DNA of 39,063 nucleotides. It comes from a virus. Below are positions 26,101 to 33,480 of the stretch, one piece after another. The position numbers were made by a program, and so were the translations under genes. The notes beneath the pieces are model-generated. The model made no database searches. It worked only from the letters and a program-made list of their open reading frames with translations, and was not told the origin of the DNA. The stretch's first letter is position 1, and the number at the start of each line of letters is the position of its first letter. The stretch is taken from the IMG/VR virus record IMGVR_UViG_3300030329_005444, positions 1-39,063 of that record; one strand, written 5' to 3'.

Positions 26101-27330
26101 ATCTGACAACAACCAAGCATGGCTAGCAATAGAGCCCACAAAATATTTAGAATACGCTCCTAATCCATCAACAATAATTGACCCTACAGTGTCTTCACCA
26201 GAACTTATACGTGCAATTTGTTCATCTTTCCAATTATTAATTTGTTCCGCAAATCCTGATCTAGCTTCAGCATATTCAACATTATTAGATTCAAGAATTA
26301 TTTGAAGACCTACTTTAGCCCTTTGCTCATCTCCTTGATAAAGCCTCATTAAAGTCTCATATAATTCAGGTTCCGAAGTTTGTAAATCTTCCCAACTAAT
26401 ATTCTGCAAACCAGCAAGAAATTTTCTTTCAGTACCCCATACATTTTTTTCTATTTCAATTATCTTGTCTTCTTTTAGACTTTTATTCATAGCTTCGGTA
26501 CTTAATTTACTTTCCCAAGGAGTCCCCGCAACTGTATTATTTACAGCGTCTGTCAAAACAGAACTCAAACCTTTGGCAGCCATACCTAAAAAAGTTAAAG
26601 GCCCAGATTGCCTATACATCTCTGGAGTTATTTCTACTTCTTTATCGTGAAATCTATTATCCCCTAAAGCAAGACCAAGCTTAAAACCAGTAGGAAAATC
26701 CTCAATTAGCCAATTTCTAGCCTTACCTATCATTCCTAATTTAACTTCATTAGGAAGTACCTCATGTTCTAATATTGCAGTAGAATCTGCTTCAGTCTTC
26801 CACATAGAATAAGCTTCTCCTAGTTGCTCTTGCTCTACAGCATCTTTATTCTTATTAAACTCTTTATCAAAATCTATACCTTTCCAAAATTTTTCCTCTT
26901 TACCATCACGATAGATAACATTACCGCCAGCACCTACACCTAAGAAATTTGCAGCAAAATTATAAAATTTAGTTTTCCATTTTGTTCTATTTTTAGCAAG
27001 CATTTCTATTTCTTGATCAGTAGTTTGTCTTGCCTCCCAATGACTATTAGCAGTATTCTGAACTACTTCACTTGAAAGATCAACACCCATAGAGCTGTAA
27101 AAATCTAAAGTTTCATCATCTGCATCAAAAAATACTGAAGTAGGCATTTCGCCTTGATTATTAACTACAGCTTTTTCTATCTTATTAACTGAAGGAGACG
27201 CTGAAGGGGGATAGTAATTAGTTAAATCTTTTGGATCAGGTAAATTATATTGTAAAACGCCATCAAAATTCTGGGCTTTCTCATCATACTTTACCTCATC
27301 TAACCTATCTTCTAAAGGCTTATCACTCAT
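20119..27330 (-). CDS. Giant internal virion protein with SNase-like C-terminus
   Basis: 2403 residues from ATG 27330, which has AGGGAG six bases upstream (an ATG at 27336 is too close to that site). Most of the chain is helical and charged with no family I can name. A hydrophobic segment (FVVNPVGGFIPIALIGTAI) lies near residue 1655. The last 155 residues look like a staphylococcal nuclease-type domain: AIDGDSVQLIDG (Asp2259, Asp2261), EELRVIGIMAYET (Arg2272, Glu2280) and DGRHLGWLWVD (Arg2331). These match SNase Asp19, Asp21, Arg35, Glu43 and Arg87, but the position of calcium ligand Asp40 is Met2277. By size and place after the portal it should be an ejected protein that forms a DNA channel. 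The nuclease-like tail could act on host nucleic acid or only bind DNA. No T7- or N4-type RNA polymerase motifs were found. Confidence 0.75.
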   Translation of the reverse strand: MSDKPLEDRLDEVKYDEKAQNFDGVLQYNLPDPKDLTNYYPPSASPSVNKIEKAVVNNQGEMPTSVFFDADDETLDFYSSMGVDLSSEVVQNTANSHWEARQTTDQEIEMLAKNRTKWKTKFYNFAANFLGVGAGGNVIYRDGKEEKFWKGIDFDKEFNKNKDAVEQEQLGEAYSMWKTEADSTAILEHEVLPNEVKLGMIGKARNWLIEDFPTGFKLGLALGDNRFHDKEVEITPEMYRQSGPLTFLGMAAKGLSSVLTDAVNNTVAGTPWESKLSTEAMNKSLKEDKIIEIEKNVWGTERKFLAGLQNISWEDLQTSEPELYETLMRLYQGDEQRAKVGLQIILESNNVEYAEARSGFAEQINNWKDEQIARISSGEDTVGSIIVDGLGAYSKYFVGSIASHAWLLSDEEYRKMAVEFNFEGMQDMVREIDYKPSVIFGIDGTFTGSMFDLANSFAFDPTVWLLTPQTGVRAGAIKMWASEKYLRGFMSSGVGKAFADDLYQIIKSGDKLKQNQLLKGFSDHNRRTLKKIVSDDALKGANEATSETFYEAYTQALLKGDQPYNFHRSAWMNFKAKSDSYIINQFSKNPGKYRKAFRKLLTSKNTSTRVNLAGPRSNQNMIDYVEQLVASGNLGKNRVNKWLTYMDDELDNLWNLIKGKGTDINGSVIAANRLAVMNAAENLKTFEAILGFKPRNLVRNLGDDVTESGQSLRNLALDEAPEMGPSLSSELSNQENLNLVTKNAEKRLKTLTDPEEIAFTEAYIRSLKSKRKELRPITGRKDGQAANYNMFEFPVNARTADFVSAKNKEFMIKLIDDLKKLADRKGAPVETLEMADKQKKFADGIYERFSEILDVNPAAGGTVEDMNKVVRKIHQSLQIKLDKLMREYRKSLGASVRADKQRILTEVVKGIIVDSKWHTFDKFKGGWFKLVDKDGSLYSQAVKIEEAGPIVGRDLLKKDKQAVVDAHGTDVHWIDNPIQIEKTKAGKVKNIEIDWATLRVMMDFKEELGAASAVLRGRQKIGIKNVYGAKGQKFSLSERGNSFEIAGRTYDDSIMNQLKKGLKTGDVEEVEQFANIARNVKRTTNQLVEGQVPLSPLEFMIIDGSVRGNKLHKAWLNAQSQNWYQFSDWFHRTWAYEKIFRPSTAFVAAADEYLFYKSIYGWKGTIQDSMFHRDTRKLLRNIEKVGGTENLSAHPKLQEKLNKWVEKSFIDQQQLPMELAQRHQMGIDSSKPITLLSSTDSGFFQQATQHIEGLLQDYGFQVYAQVINKTEGLVKSGKLTKKAAAEILEKGSDDFVKWFDSPDANYIKGMKLFGYRQGKTQATVLYPGSKRPAVPIDHTLVNAEEAWKYYKSLETWYTLGAKGADKPGIWRSFIDAAAKRASGSEDMLKALPDAKYLGKIKVPGVKGDAGWLGKNETFRRFTGKESTVMEQMFGDPAWARTNMIANKAFATRKAQLTALFESQGKAIKKAENLTKDLSFVGEAIDPRFASDMWGMSYFDDQLFNQGYVTENYINALSMDFALQEVDDMMLKFHLSSPLQKELKVFAPFGGPWADFWGRYLKDLTRRSQFRGNWWAFTDEKTAGNFIKRKLFDGLNHLPNMRRFSYMSRIANAQLEGSIRNPLNVFGIGEERTSIDFSPLTFLPNGDNAMFVVNPVGGFIPIALIGTAINIFDDDELFELQETLEDVFPSVGFFPPEERWKAEKVKTARDYLLGGGVVSSTLKSLRVVGEAFDMTASPRTIDDIPTALKTGRGENNAAFDDTPLILEAEKDWDNLSDYNRYKNTFARAARVDSARDLAITGSGRLLYPVKVGASADYVDIADNWIEWAQSVGVYEDIVPNTENNPLRSEIEKHPFNEELKVEAMKDLKIWWFNLGSTIDGRAKRLRLIKEDPRIISLFIPGYVVTELGAQLLPEKENNKAYIAGEIFGTGKKDNTSVYSDYMSEGLIQVRLPDSKYNQIINEHARLDIDSVAVIYEKMGSIADKFNLEQAKLAAGLQDITFAEMKGNRDLLELYGVKLTSTDVTNLEDSPENLKWNMFSVEDLGDEVVFLLDDLLKGSGYENPVNGVYRGFQIIPYLYAASKAAKLNPAYFYSGGNMDTDKQKIFEGLNILTQLAKAKVLHTDEEGPDRIQFLTEFEQKFKSFLTAVDETQGQLANNDEANALGDELFQSFIILNHLLGSIYDEGDKNVASGKQWWDYYVSPTIKMLDLEWKAPLPSEGEMKDASFEVYDLDGNYTAEFDTISSKKPANSRVVKHSKAIDGDSVQLIDGEELRVIGIMAYETNLDPNIYPYESEMAIRQKAFLNQFLERYEGRVYYVNDRRFGTTHKDFDGRHLGWLWVDQGLDGSMAPGYGEYVFFERHFNPTDQYYGLGKGPGLELEIETEDLSRWDLRRFYDKLDIDIGDE

Positions 27331-27751
27331 CGTCATCTCCCTGCATATCAGAAAGAACAGCTCCCTTTAATATCTCAGCTGCTGCTTTTCTAACTGCAGG
27401 AATACTAGTCTCTTCAAAGACTTCCATAGCTCTTTGAACAGCTGAAGCTCTTTGTTGTTGTTGCTCAGTTAGAACCATTGGTGAAGGTCCAGCACCAAGA
27501 CCAAATTTTAATTTATCAGAAGCTATATTTCCAGGCCCTTGTGCATTTTGTATAAATTCAGATACACCACCACCTAAATTTAAACTCTCATTAGCAGGTG
27601 CTATTCTTGCAGGACCAGGAGACACAGGTGGTTCAGTGCCCCCTGTTCCTAGACTTACACCTCCTGCTGCTGCTAAATCTTCTACACCTTGTTTATCTGG
27701 TAATCCACCTAAATCGGTAATTTGTGATGGGCCGTCATATCCATTTGCCAT
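27323..27751 (-). CDS. Hypothetical Gly/Pro-rich protein next to portal
   Basis: 142 residues. The first 90 are low-complexity, rich in Gly, Pro and Ala (for example LGTGGTEPPVSPGPARIAPA). The C-terminal 50 residues form a likely helix (EQQQQRASAVQRAMEVFEET) ending in an acidic QGDDDE. It has a strong AGGAGG site. It may be a small head or scaffold accessory. The same Gly/Pro-rich style appears at the C-terminus of the portal. Confidence 0.55.
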   Translation of the reverse strand: MANGYDGPSQITDLGGLPDKQGVEDLAAAGGVSLGTGGTEPPVSPGPARIAPANESLNLGGGVSEFIQNAQGPGNIASDKLKFGLGAGPSPMVLTEQQQQRASAVQRAMEVFEETSIPAVRKAAAEILKGAVLSDMQGDDDE

Positions 27752-27752
27752 A

Positions 27753-29489
27753 CTAACCTCCTATGCCTAATGAACCTAAAGAAGGCAGACTTGCTGCTTC
27801 AGGTGGTAATCCTCCTTCTGCTGGTAACCCTCCTGGCATTCCAGGTTGTTCTGGTGCTGGTTGATTTAAGTTTTCCAACAACTCATCAACTATTTCATTC
27901 AAATCTTTATTCTCTTTACCCATAGATTGAAGTAGTTGAGCAGCTATCTCTACGTTACCTTGTGCAGCCTGTTGATAAATTCCTTCCATTAAAGAGTCTG
28001 TAACTCTTTGTCTTACAATTCTGACTTCTTCTCTTGTTGGATCTTCTAAGAAATCCATTTCGTCTCTTGCAGTTTCTCTTGAAATCAAATTTTGATTCAA
28101 GTTCATTGCAAGTCTCATTTCTCTATTAGAAGGATCTGTTCCTGCGCCGATACCATATCGAACATTATTTTCATAATGTCCTGCAATATCTCTTGAAGGA
28201 ATAAATATTTCTGGTTTCTTTTTATCAGCAGCATCTCCGTGAATAGTTTTCTCACCATCACAATACTTCTCATCGAAACCTAGTAATATTTCAGTTCCCC
28301 TTTCTAAGAAAGTTTCAAATTGTTTATGGGCTAAAGCAAGTCGTGCGTCAATTTGTCCCATTGAAGCTTCAATACCTCTAGCAGAAACAATACTTGCTCC
28401 TGGATCTCCACTTAACTGTCCTGGGAAAGAAGCTTGAGCACGAGCTTCAGAGGCTAATCTTCCGATTAAATCTTTAGCATCAAAATGAGAACGAGATTGC
28501 ATTCTCTCCATTCTCGCTTCAGGACTTCTTCCGTGTATCACAGCTCCAGGACCGAAGTCATCTGGATTCATAACATCATATTCGAACACTGGTGGATAGA
28601 CCTCTTCTTCAGAACTTGTTATTGTAAGAGTCATTAACCTATGCATTGTTCTTAGTATGTGTCGTGTCTGATCAAAAATTCCTCTAGATTGGCCATCGAA
28701 AGATGGTACTGAGACTTCAACAACAGGAACTCTACCAAGTTTATTTTCTTCTTCAGTTAAAATAATACCTGTTCTTTTCTGCATTCCTTTTCTTGAAGCA
28801 TCAGCAATCATATGAACATATCTATCTGGATAGAACCAAAACCATTCCTCAACTTCTGTAATCTTTGGGTCAAGGATTCCTCTAGCAACTGGATATTGTT
28901 TTAAGATAACATCTGTAGAAACTCTTTTAGCAACTAATAGCTCAATAATATTTCCTTTAGTATCTTTAATTGGGTAACAATATCTAGGATCTAATCTCTG
29001 TAAGTAAGGGTCTCTTTTAGCAGGGTCTTGAGAAAAATCAGCCCAGACACCGCAGTACGCAGCGCCAGCACCAGCATAATCTCCCCACCATTGAGCCATT
29101 AATTCATTGATATTAGAACCTGTCCATAACTCATGGACTCTTCTTTCTCTTTTTCTAGCAGCCCTTTCTCCGCCCTTTAAGTCTTTATTCACAGGGACAG
29201 GAACTCTAACTGATGGAATTACTGCTCCACCAATAGCAGACCAGTGATGAATACCCATTTCAATAATATTTGCTACAGAAGGTGCTTCAGCAGTAGCTGT
29301 CAAATTTTGCCAAAGCATATGCCACTCTCCATTAACAATGGAGGTTATTTCTTTAACTCTTTCTTTCCACTCTCTATGTGTTTCAATTAATTGATTTCTT
29401 CTATCCCAGAAACCCTGTGCTGGAGACAAATTTCTAGAACCTGAATTAGCAGATTCTAGAGGTGTCCCAAAATTTAACTCTCTACTCAT
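27753..29489 (-). CDS. Portal protein
   Basis: 578 residues. The gene directly follows the terminase (ATGA overlap). The pattern fits a portal: helical N-terminus (RRNQLIETHREWKERVKEIT), wing strands with IPSVRVPVPVN, a central DPRYCYPIKDTKGNIIELLVAKR, RVPVVEVSVPSFDG, a stem/clip-like region near MHRLMTLTITSSEEEVYPP, then a long C-terminal helix region (AHKQFETFLERGTEILLG) and a Gly/Pro-rich end. Length and order are usual for podovirus portals. It makes the dodecameric vertex through which DNA is packed. Confidence 0.8.
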   Translation of the reverse strand: MSRELNFGTPLESANSGSRNLSPAQGFWDRRNQLIETHREWKERVKEITSIVNGEWHMLWQNLTATAEAPSVANIIEMGIHHWSAIGGAVIPSVRVPVPVNKDLKGGERAARKRERRVHELWTGSNINELMAQWWGDYAGAGAAYCGVWADFSQDPAKRDPYLQRLDPRYCYPIKDTKGNIIELLVAKRVSTDVILKQYPVARGILDPKITEVEEWFWFYPDRYVHMIADASRKGMQKRTGIILTEEENKLGRVPVVEVSVPSFDGQSRGIFDQTRHILRTMHRLMTLTITSSEEEVYPPVFEYDVMNPDDFGPGAVIHGRSPEARMERMQSRSHFDAKDLIGRLASEARAQASFPGQLSGDPGASIVSARGIEASMGQIDARLALAHKQFETFLERGTEILLGFDEKYCDGEKTIHGDAADKKKPEIFIPSRDIAGHYENNVRYGIGAGTDPSNREMRLAMNLNQNLISRETARDEMDFLEDPTREEVRIVRQRVTDSLMEGIYQQAAQGNVEIAAQLLQSMGKENKDLNEIVDELLENLNQPAPEQPGMPGGLPAEGGLPPEAASLPSLGSLGIGG

Positions 29490-31396
29490 TTCTTCCTTGC
29501 GAACATTCTATCCCTTATAATAGGCGGAATATTCCGTCTTGACACGACTTTTCCTAAATCTATGCTAAAAACGGACGAACTTTTACATTCGCCATTTGCG
29601 ACCCAAAAAGCTATCAAAGCGTCCTGCTCTTTAGCCCAAGGGAATACTAGCATATCATCCATCAAAGGTTCAAGCTTTTGCTTATCAGAAATAGTAGCAG
29701 AAGGAAACGCAACAAGTCCGCTATAGAACAAAGCCTGCATAGCACCAATACCATATTCCTCGTCCCACTTAGAACCTCTCTTGCTACCAACACCTACTGT
29801 TTTATGTTCTACCATTCTTGTTCCTGCCCAGTTAGCTCTATTTCTAACAGTCTCATCTCCAAGAAGTGTTGGTGCAAAGTTTGTTTCAATTACTGAGTAT
29901 GCAACTCGGTGATCTTTATACTTCTCCCAAAACTCATATAGTAATTTATTTCTAACTCCTGTAGCACCAAGTCTATGTCCAACAAAAATATCTACAACAG
30001 TTCGTACGCCAGATTCTGGATTGTACGCCAAAAGAACTGACGCAGCTCTACCTGTCGTTGCTGGATCTACTCCTAGAACTAAAATCTCGTCAGGAAAAAC
30101 CTGACCGATAGTTCTATTGGCACCTAGCTCTAAAGCGTTATCAATAAGTTCTTGCTTAAAAATTGCTTCTGCATTCTGAACATCTTCTTGTTGATACACA
30201 AGTTTCCATCTCAGAGGATCTCTGGAAGAAATCTCATCTCTAATATCTCTTAGTCCAGGGATAAAAACTTCTGTATCAATCGTTGGGTCATACTCCCATT
30301 TACCATCTAAAGACCAATACTCATTCCAATTAGGTTTCTCTCCATCAGTATGTTCTTCTAAAATTGCAGGTATTGATACGTGGCGAAAAATTTTATGGTC
30401 TTTCCAAGATTCTTTCCATTGTCCGTAATTATCTAATGGGTGAATCCTAGTTCCATTTACTAAGGTCTGTCCTCTCTGGGCCCTTGACCTTGCCTCCTGG
30501 GTAAACCATTCATCAATTCTTTTTCTTCTAATATCTGTTTGTTGGTTCTCTAGAGTTAAAGCATCATCAAGAATTAATAAGTCTAGACGAGAACCATAAA
30601 TCTGTTTACCTACAGATAGAGCTTGTATGGTTGGGTCCCTCTCACCAGATTCTCTTTGTCGAATTGTAATCTGATCTTTAGACCAACTAAACCCATCAGA
30701 CTTTTGAGACTTAAATCCATTAAAGTCTTCTATAAGATTCCTCTCACAGTCTTTATATAAATGCGGGTCAGTTAAATATCTTTTAATTCTGTTGAGTAAG
30801 TCTTGTGCCTTTTCCCCAGACTTCGTAACCAGGGCTATTCGAATGTCTGGGTTTTGGCACATTTTGTATACAGGATACCATAAAGCGGAAAGCGTTGACT
30901 TTCCAGATTCAGGGTGTCCTAAAACTAATACTAGCCTTCCTTTCGGATCAGCGAGGCAATTTTCAATCTCCGTCTGATGCGGCGCAAACTCCACGTTAAA
31001 ATATAACTTGCAGAATTCGGAAAAATCCATCTGCGATAAATCTGGGTAGGAATCTTTAACAGAATCTCCACTTCGTATTTCACGTGCTTCAGCGGCCCAA
31101 TCTGGGTGTCTTTGGGAATTTTCCTCCCACCACTTTCTCGTGACACCAATACGCTTACACGCTTCGGAATATGTAAGCCCATATCTAATACATTCCAAGA
31201 AACATTCCATAGCCCAAGCTTTCCAGAGAGATGTACCCTTCTTGGCTGGCGGCGGAGGGAGATAAATTTCGACATCTTTATCGAAGGTATGTATTTCATT
31301 GTTGGCTCCAAATATCTGTGCTTGTACTTTAGACCTATCTGAAAGCAGGTCTGCATTAGACCTCTTTGGTCTGCCTGCTTTTACTTCTTTTGACAT
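29486..31396 (-). CDS. Large terminase subunit with N-terminal HTH
   Basis: 636 residues. The ATPase part has Walker A G160-H-P-E-S-G-K-S-T168 and Walker B LDLLILDD (271-278). The nuclease part starts with the VLGVDPA motif (Asp444), followed by a second acidic strand with VIETNF and a later Asp-rich segment. Before the ATPase, residues about 75-100 (YSEACKRIGVTRKWWEENSQ) look like a helix-turn-helix of the kind normally found in small terminases. No separate small terminase was found, so DNA recognition may be built into this protein. It powers DNA packaging and cuts the concatemer. Confidence 0.88.
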   Translation of the reverse strand: MSKEVKAGRPKRSNADLLSDRSKVQAQIFGANNEIHTFDKDVEIYLPPPPAKKGTSLWKAWAMECFLECIRYGLTYSEACKRIGVTRKWWEENSQRHPDWAAEAREIRSGDSVKDSYPDLSQMDFSEFCKLYFNVEFAPHQTEIENCLADPKGRLVLVLGHPESGKSTLSALWYPVYKMCQNPDIRIALVTKSGEKAQDLLNRIKRYLTDPHLYKDCERNLIEDFNGFKSQKSDGFSWSKDQITIRQRESGERDPTIQALSVGKQIYGSRLDLLILDDALTLENQQTDIRRKRIDEWFTQEARSRAQRGQTLVNGTRIHPLDNYGQWKESWKDHKIFRHVSIPAILEEHTDGEKPNWNEYWSLDGKWEYDPTIDTEVFIPGLRDIRDEISSRDPLRWKLVYQQEDVQNAEAIFKQELIDNALELGANRTIGQVFPDEILVLGVDPATTGRAASVLLAYNPESGVRTVVDIFVGHRLGATGVRNKLLYEFWEKYKDHRVAYSVIETNFAPTLLGDETVRNRANWAGTRMVEHKTVGVGSKRGSKWDEEYGIGAMQALFYSGLVAFPSATISDKQKLEPLMDDMLVFPWAKEQDALIAFWVANGECKSSSVFSIDLGKVVSRRNIPPIIRDRMFARKK

Positions 31397-31413
31397 AACC
31401 TCACTATACTAGA

Positions 31414-32496
31414 TTACTCGTCTTCTTCTAACAATTTACCTTGTTCCCTTTTAGGTAAAGGCCTTTCGCTTTCTTTCTCTATGATATCCCAACCTTCTTT
31501 AGTCACAAAGTACTGTTTTGACCTACCTTCTCCTTCTTGCCCTACAAAACCGTCTCTAATCAACTGAGCTTTAGGACGCTCAAATTTTCCACCCTCTAGA
31601 CTTGCAGCTTCTCTCCAGGCCTTATTAAAGAATTTCTCTCCTCTATGAGTAGTAATATCAGCCAAAGCCTTAAGTAAGGTAAAGTCTCTAGCTTTAACTC
31701 CCTGTTGATAAGCAGTAAGGTACGCAGAACCTGATTCCATATCAGCACTAATAACCATAGACCAAGGTTTAAATGGTTCAGCATCCTTTTGCTTAGTACA
31801 GGTCATTTCAATAAAAGCTTCCCCACTAGCAGTTAACTGTATAGTCGTATCCGCAGAGGCCCTTATAACAGATGAACCTCTCATAGATTCTCCAGATTTT
31901 GTGTCGTGGTGCACTGCTAGAATGGCAGCACCGAAATTTTGTCTAAGTGTATCTATCATACCTACTACTTGGCCCATATCTTGTTGTAGGTTTTCATTTG
32001 CACCTACAGTACATCTCTGCAATGTATCAAAGACTATAAGGCCAGGATTAATTTTTTCCACTAGATCTAAAAAATCTAACTGTTCTGACGTAGGAACTTT
32101 TCCAGGTGGAGCAAATAAGGGTACGGCACTCGTGTAATAGAAGACAGGCGGAAACATGGAGGAGTTTCGCTTGTTCTTCCAGGCGGTTACACGAGCACCC
32201 AAGTACCCAATGCCTTCAGCAAGTACATACAGTACGGTAGTTTTTTCTGTCTCCCTACCGAACCAAGACCAGCCGTTAGCAATAGTGTTAGCCCAATCAA
32301 GGGCCAAAAATGTCTTACCTACACCAGCATCACTATGTAAAACAGTAAAACCTTCTTCCATGATAAAATCCTCAATTAGCCAATCAGGTGGTTTTAACTT
32401 TGTGACTTCAGATCCCTTGATTGCCGAGAGGGGCTTGTATGTTTCTTCTTTTCTATGATGTTTTAGTAATAGCTTTAACTTCTCTGGTTGTAGCAT
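31414..32496 (-). CDS. RepA-like hexameric replicative helicase
   Basis: 360 residues. RecA-fold motifs are Walker A S55-D-A-G-V-G-K-T62, Walker B LIVFD (153-157) followed by TLQRCTVGANEN, a sensor-like AVHHDTK (194-200) and RGSSVIRASAD (206-216). This is the RepA/AAA_25 pattern of IncQ plasmid helicases (VHH-x-x-K, RGSSA). The C-terminal 90 residues form a winged-helix-like tail (LIRDGFVGQEGEGRSKQYFV). It is the first gene of the long - strand unit and starts beside the iteron region. Helicase action at that origin is likely. Confidence 0.82.
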   Translation of the reverse strand: MLQPEKLKLLLKHHRKEETYKPLSAIKGSEVTKLKPPDWLIEDFIMEEGFTVLHSDAGVGKTFLALDWANTIANGWSWFGRETEKTTVLYVLAEGIGYLGARVTAWKNKRNSSMFPPVFYYTSAVPLFAPPGKVPTSEQLDFLDLVEKINPGLIVFDTLQRCTVGANENLQQDMGQVVGMIDTLRQNFGAAILAVHHDTKSGESMRGSSVIRASADTTIQLTASGEAFIEMTCTKQKDAEPFKPWSMVISADMESGSAYLTAYQQGVKARDFTLLKALADITTHRGEKFFNKAWREAASLEGGKFERPKAQLIRDGFVGQEGEGRSKQYFVTKEGWDIIEKESERPLPKREQGKLLEEDE

Positions 32497-32519
32497 TTTA
32501 TTCCTCCATTATTTCTGTA

Positions 32520-32547
32520 ATACTAGTAATAGAAAATAATTATGCAA
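32520..32547 (-). promoter_or_regulatory. Candidate sigma-70 promoter of the long - strand unit
   Basis: On the - strand, TTGCAT (32542-32547) and TAGTAT (32520-32525) are separated by 16 bases. The ATG of the helicase gene is 24 bases beyond the -10, with GGAGG in between. It is the only promoter-like pair seen before the helicase gene and could start the whole late transcript. Confidence 0.42.
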
Positions 32548-32557
32548 CCAAAAGAAA

Positions 32558-32584
32558 AAAGAGTTGGGGGCTGTCCAACTCTTT
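32558..32584. terminator. 10-bp hairpin, probable bidirectional terminator
   Basis: AAAGAGTTGG (32558-32567) pairs perfectly with CCAACTCTTT (32575-32584) around a 7-base loop. The + strand continues with ATTTCTTT, the - strand with TTTTTTCTTTT. It insulates the helicase promoter from the origin region. The U-tract is better on the - strand. Confidence 0.65.
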
Positions 32585-32618
32585 ATTTCTTTATGCTGCT
32601 TTAAAGGAGAAAAATTAT

Positions 32619-32651
32619 ATGAATGAACATAGAATTTTTCTAATTCAATAA
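32619..32651 (+). CDS. Possible 10-residue leader peptide
   Basis: ATG at 32619 follows AAAGGAGAAAAATTAT and encodes MNEHRIFLIQ before a stop. Only the good ribosome site supports it. It lies directly upstream of the iteron block on the + strand. It could be chance, a leader peptide, or the relic of a longer gene. Confidence 0.2.
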   Translation: MNEHRIFLIQ

Positions 32652-32682
32652 TAGACTTCCTACGTTTTTAGTACAACTTTTT

Positions 32683-32840
32683 TTGGACTAATTGGACTAA
32701 AAAGTTAGTCCAGTTTTTTCTGGACTAACTTTCACAATTAGGCATTGGGTATATCCAATAAAGCCTATGATTAGTACGGTTTTTCGAATGCCAGAGTTAG
32801 TCCACTTATGTCCACCCTTTAGGGTGGACTAAGGGACTAA
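32683..32840. other. Iteron-like repeat block, candidate replication origin
   Basis: GGACTAA occurs in direct orientation at 32685, 32694, 32722, 32826 and 32834, and as TTAGTCC at 32705 and 32797: seven copies in 156 bases. The first two sit in tandem 9-mers TTGGACTAA. Two perfect dyads are built from the unit: 32701-32713 with 32720-32732 (13 bp, T6 loop) and GTCCACCCT-TT-AGGGTGGAC at 32809-32828. The AT-rich tract follows at once. Helicase, primase and SSB genes flank the region. Iterons plus an AT-rich element is the normal design of plasmid-type origins; this use is inferred. Confidence 0.65.
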
Positions 32841-32863
32841 AGGGATAGGTTAATTTAAGGGGG

Positions 32864-32930
32864 TATTAATTAAATAAGTCAATATATAGCTATATATAAG
32901 CATTTATATAGGGTTTTTATCTAAATATAA
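32864..32930. other. AT-rich tract, possible unwinding element
   Basis: An almost pure A/T stretch containing TATTAATTAAATAA, CAATATATAGCTATATATAAG and TTATATAGGG. It directly follows the iterons. No frame is open across it. It suits a DNA unwinding element. Confidence 0.5.
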
Positions 32931-33036
32931 GGGTTTTCGCAAAATTAATGTGGGGACTTTCTCTAAGGTTGGGAATGGGATTTTATGTTTGTCGTTTGGC
33001 TTTAATTCTCTCTGAGTGTCCAAATCCCCTTCCCTT

Positions 33037-33185
33037 GAGATAAATCTATTCACTCGCTACGCTCGCTGCTTCGTTTATCTCGGAGGCTAAAAAAAACAAC
33101 TATATATATTCACATTCGTATAAGCTTTTTGAAAGATCAAAAACCTTGACCAAAAAATCTCTCAAATTGAGGTAGACTCAATTTG
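33037..33185. repeat. Two hairpins in the control region
   Basis: GAGATAAA (33037-33044) pairs with TTTATCTC (33074-33081) around a 29-base, GC-rich loop containing CACTCGCTACGCTCGCTG. Further on, CAAATTGAG (33163-33171) pairs with CTCAATTTG (33177-33185) around 5 bases, and a third related word CTCAATTTTG follows at 33194. Neither has a terminator T-run. There is no gene here; the GC-rich loop stands out from the AT-rich background. Confidence 0.45.
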
Positions 33186-33229
33186 GTTTAGTGCTCAATT
33201 TTGACGTAACTGTGGCTACTCTCTCTCTC

Positions 33230-33445
33230 GGTTAACACCACCTTAGCGAACAAGACGACCAAGCATAAGTAAAATCGATAGGTAACAATTTCTACTCTTT
33301 TGTGGCCTGCAATCTTTTACTTTTCCGCTACCTACCCCATTCCTCATTGGTTACAGGCCAGTCAGAGCAGAAATTCTAACTTCCCTCGTTCCTCGGCTAT
33401 CGATTTGACTTCTTCCTTGATCGGTTCGCTTGAGGCGTGTTATCC
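33230..33445 (+). ncRNA. 216-nt nested stem structure upstream of the SSB-like gene
   Basis: Segments pair in strictly nested order: 33230-33238 with 33437-33445 (8 of 9), 33241-33243 with 33433-33435, 33245-33251 with 33424-33430 (7 bp), 33260-33263 with 33416-33419, 33267-33281 with 33397-33411 (14 of 15, AAATCGATAG core), 33287-33293 with 33369-33375 (7 bp), 33303-33309 with 33354-33360 (7 bp, TGGCCTG). About 49 pairs form one long interrupted rod with a 44-nt tip. No reading frame fills the region and its GC content is above the neighbourhood. It could be a non-coding RNA, a leader of the SSB gene, or a DNA cruciform at the origin. It matches no RNA family I recognise. Confidence 0.6.
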
Positions 33446-33480
33446 AAGAGAAACTTGGTGTTGATTAAAAGGAGTTCAAA

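Noticed and set aside
20119-27330. N4-like virion RNA polymerase
   Set aside because: Size and location invite the idea, but I found no T7-family polymerase motifs (such as the K-x6-YG helix or the HD catalytic motif in suitable order).
32421-32651. 76-residue + strand frame over the helicase start
   Set aside because: Most of it is antisense to the helicase gene and crosses its promoter and the terminator hairpin. Only the last 10 codons have a ribosome site.
33230-33445. tRNA or tmRNA gene
   Set aside because: A GGTTCG word suggested a T-arm, but the stem and acceptor pairing do not form and no CCA-type end or tmRNA start is present.
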